NCBI RefSeq assembly: GCF_006539925.1 | Contig: NZ_BJNY01000009.1 | Location: 1-64,000, forward strand | From: Glutamicibacter uratoxydans | GTDB lineage: Bacteria > Actinomycetota > Actinomycetes > Actinomycetales > Micrococcaceae | Reading direction: 5' to 3' | Length of the DNA stretch: 64,000 nucleotides | In this document: positions 62,163 to 64,000 of the stretch, piece by piece | Numbering within the stretch: position 1 is the stretch's first letter | Layout of the letters: every line of letters starts with the position of its first letter | The notes under the pieces: model-generated | Databases searched by the model: none | Told to the model about the DNA's origin: nothing | The model's input: the letters and a program-made list of their open reading frames with translations, nothing else | Made by a program: the position numbers and the translations under genes

Positions 62163-62910
62163 CAATGGCCTCCTTGATGCTGGTGGGATGCTGCGCGGGA
62201 AGAGTGGCTACCACCGCGCGCACGAATCGGCTGGCCGGCTGCGCAAACACCTGTTCCACTTCGCCATAGGCGATGACCTTGCCGCGCTCGATGACCATCA
62301 GGTCGTCGGCGAGCGCCTGGGTGTCTGCCGCGCTGTGCGAGACGACGATGGCTCCGGTGCCGCTGCGTTCAAGTTCCTCGCGCACCAGCTGGCGCATGTC
62401 CACTGCCGCTTCCACGTCCAGCGAGGCGAAGGGTTCGTCGATGAGCAGGAACTTCGGCTTGGCCGCCAGTGCCCGGGCCAGGGCGATGCGCTGGCGCTGG
62501 CCCCCGGAGAGGGCCGCAGGCTTGTGGTTCGCCACCTCGCCCAGGCCCAGCCGTTCAAGCCAGCGGCTGGCTGCCTGTTGGGCGTCCTGCTTGCTCATGC
62601 CGCCAGCGCGGGCGCCGAAGGCGATGTTGCGGGCGGCGTCTAGGTGCGGGAACAGGTGCGCTTCCTGGCCCAGCAGTCCCACCTGGCGGCGGTGCGGCGG
62701 CAGGTGGTGCCTGCCGGCGGCGAGCAGTGCGCCGTCCAGTTCGATGCGTCCCGCGTCCAGCTTTTCGATGCCGGCGATGACCTGCACGATAGTTGATTTG
62801 CCTGCGCCGCTGGGCCCCATAATGGCAAGGGTCCGCCCTGCCGGCACGGTGAACTTGGCCTGGACGGCAAAGGCGGAGCGGGCCACGCTCAGCTCGACGT
62901 CAAGACTCAT
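62152..62910 (-). CDS. modC: Molybdate ABC transporter ATP-binding protein
   Basis: 252 residues from ATG 62910, overlapping the modB stop by 4 bases. An intact ABC ATPase: Walker A MGPSGAGKSTIVQV, Q-loop VGLLGQEAHLFPHL, signature ALSGGQRQRIALARAL, Walker B FLLIDEPFASLD and the H-loop IVVSHSAAD. It lacks the C-terminal TOBE/MOP regulatory domain present in E. coli ModC, so no molybdate feedback by that domain is expected. Confidence 0.93.
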   Translation of the reverse strand: MSLDVELSVARSAFAVQAKFTVPAGRTLAIMGPSGAGKSTIVQVIAGIEKLDAGRIELDGALLAAGRHHLPPHRRQVGLLGQEAHLFPHLDAARNIAFGARAGGMSKQDAQQAASRWLERLGLGEVANHKPAALSGGQRQRIALARALAAKPKFLLIDEPFASLDVEAAVDMRQLVREELERSGTGAIVVSHSAADTQALADDLMVIERGKVIAYGEVEQVFAQPASRFVRAVVATLPAQHPTSIKEAIDGS

Positions 62911-63713
62911 TTCAGCGCTCCCGGCCGCCAGGCGCGGACGCAGACGAGGATGAGCACTGCGGTGCCCAGCAGCAGCAGCGACAGCGCAACTGCTGCATCC
63001 CGTCCTTCGCCCGCCCCGTTGAATGCCGTATAGATTGCCAGCGGCATGGTCTGGGTGATCCCCGGGGCATTGCCGGCGAAGAGCGCGGTGGCCCCGAATT
63101 CTCCAATGGCGCGGGCAAAGCACAGGATCACTCCGGCTGCCAGCCCTGGGGCCGCCATAGGCAGGGTGATGCGGGTGAGCACCGTCCAGCGTCCGGCGCC
63201 CAGGGTCGCCGCGGCCTGCTCGTACCCGAGCCCGGTGGAGCGCAGGGACCCTTCGACCGAGAGCACCAAGAAGGGCAGCGCCACGAAGCTCTGGGCAATG
63301 ACCACCGCGGTGGTGGAGAAGGGCAGCGTGTAGCCGATCAGCGACTCGACCGCTTGTCCTACGGCGCTGGTGCGCCCAAAGAGGAAGAGCAGCGCGACGC
63401 CGCCGACCATGGGCGGCAGCACCAGCGGCACCGCGACGAGCACCCGCAGCAGCTGGGCCAGGCGCGGTCCGCTTCTCGCCATAAGCACCGCCAGCGGCAC
63501 GCCGAGCACCACGCAGACCAGGCAGGCGGCAGCTCCCGTGCGCAGCGAAAGCCACAGCGCATCCAGTGCTTCCTTGCTGGTGACGTCCTGCCAGAAGGTG
63601 CCCCAGCTGGCGCGGGCCACCAGGGCGATCAGCGGGAAGATCAGCAGCGCAATTCCCAGGACTGCCGGGGCGATGGTGAATCCTGGGGCGCGGACGCCGG
63701 TGTCGCTAGCCAT
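62907..63713 (-). CDS. modB: Molybdate ABC transporter permease
   Basis: 268 residues, six hydrophobic segments. The coupling-helix region SLRSTGLGYEQAAATLGAGRWTVLTRITLPMA is the EAA motif of importer permeases. FARAIGEFGATALFAGNAPGITQTMPLAIY is the conserved ModB region near the C terminus. Overlaps modA by 8 bases and modC by 4. Confidence 0.94.
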   Translation of the reverse strand: MASDTGVRAPGFTIAPAVLGIALLIFPLIALVARASWGTFWQDVTSKEALDALWLSLRTGAAACLVCVVLGVPLAVLMARSGPRLAQLLRVLVAVPLVLPPMVGGVALLFLFGRTSAVGQAVESLIGYTLPFSTTAVVIAQSFVALPFLVLSVEGSLRSTGLGYEQAAATLGAGRWTVLTRITLPMAAPGLAAGVILCFARAIGEFGATALFAGNAPGITQTMPLAIYTAFNGAGEGRDAAVALSLLLLGTAVLILVCVRAWRPGALK

Positions 63714-64000
63714 GTGCAGAACTCGAAGCGGCGCCGAAGCCGTGGTCTTTCAGGATCTTCTGTCCTTCGTCGGAGAGGACGAAGTCGACAAATTCCTGGG
63801 CGCCTGGATTGTCGGTCAAAGCGGTGATGGGATAGGAGTTGACTACCTGGCCCGCCCCTTCGGGGACGATGGATTTCACCTTGTCTTCGCCGATCACGTC
63901 GGTGGCATAGACCAGGCCGGCGTCTGCTTCACCGGCGGCGACCTTCTGCAGCACCGCCGTGACATTCTGCTCCTGGCTGGCAGGCGTGACCTTGACGCCC
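63706..64000 (-). CDS. modA: Molybdate-binding protein, C-terminal part (runs off the window)
   Basis: About 98 codons of the C-terminal lobe are inside the window. GVKVTPASQEQNVTAVLQKV leads into AAGEADAGLVYATDVIGEDK, a hallmark of ModA proteins, then PITALTDNPGAQEFVDFVLS and the final GQKILKDHGFG. It is a solute-binding lipoprotein or periplasmic-type protein that delivers molybdate to ModBC. The 5' end lies beyond position 64000. Confidence 0.93.
   Translation of the reverse strand, partial: GVKVTPASQEQNVTAVLQKVAAGEADAGLVYATDVIGEDKVKSIVPEGAGQVVNSYPITALTDNPGAQEFVDFVLSDEGQKILKDHGFGAASSSAHG

Overview
The window reads as chromosome of a high-GC actinobacterium of the order Micrococcales, closest in style to Arthrobacter/Glutamicibacter. 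This is an inference from gene content: a C50 epsilon-cyclic carotenoid cluster with split CrtYe/CrtYf cyclase and lycopene elongase, GTP-type PEP carboxykinase, a ferrochelatase with a C-terminal cysteine cluster of the actinobacterial type, narGHJI with narK, and dense operons joined by ATGA/GTGA overlaps. Most of the sequence is core-like, with a few lower-GC accessory patches.

Layout. 1-5.8 kb: terminators, a small charged protein, a membrane-anchored repeat protein, a RecQ-like helicase with a phosphoribosyltransferase-like tail, phosphomannomutase and an unknown protein. 5.9-10.8 kb: nsrR and hmp (nitric oxide stress) with a clear NsrR-type palindrome, a PadR/hydrolase operon and a Bcr/CflA transporter. 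10.8-15.5 kb: pckG, then two tRNA-Arg(ACG) genes flanking an acetyltransferase interrupted by an amber codon. An IS481-like element is inserted exactly at the 3' end of the second tRNA. 15.6-25.2 kb: a secreted nuclease; an operon of degenerate ATPase, YhgE/Pip membrane protein and TetR behind a 34-bp perfect palindrome; an opposing operon of a P-loop protein and a degenerate ABC exporter, whose leader carries two similar hairpins; and a SixA-like phosphatase. 25.2-30.5 kb: an orphan winged-helix regulator, a two-component system, upp, tadA and tRNA-Ser(CGA). 30.5-39 kb: a Lys/Pro-rich lipoprotein in a gene-poor patch, a purine salvage pair, an ArsR/CDF metal operon whose transporter is frameshifted, and a low-GC insert with a ricin-lectin/M23 protein bounded by two copies of the yaeQ 3' end. 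39-48.6 kb: yaeQ, a small membrane protein, NUDIX and narK on one strand, then narGHJI on the other. 48.7-58.7 kb: a MarR regulator and the pigment locus (SDR-TspO on one strand, MarR-crtE-crtB-crtI-crtYe-crtYf-crtEb on the other, then photolyase). 58.9-64 kb: ferrochelatase, then modABC-moeA-mobA running into the right edge.

How the genes work together. The modABC/moeA/mobA operon supplies molybdate and bis-MGD cofactor, which NarG needs. NarK moves nitrate and nitrite, and NsrR/Hmp handles the nitric oxide that nitrate respiration can produce. The crt operon makes C50 carotenoids; its neighbours photolyase and TspO fit a light or oxidative-stress role. The most promising unexplained elements are the paired hairpins in the leader of the P-loop/degenerate-ABC operon (24523-24609), that operon itself, and the degenerate ATPase/YhgE/TetR operon. 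Several genes look broken (acetyltransferase, transposase, CDF transporter); two of the three breaks are single-base changes in or next to homopolymers, so the underlying reads should be checked before calling them real.
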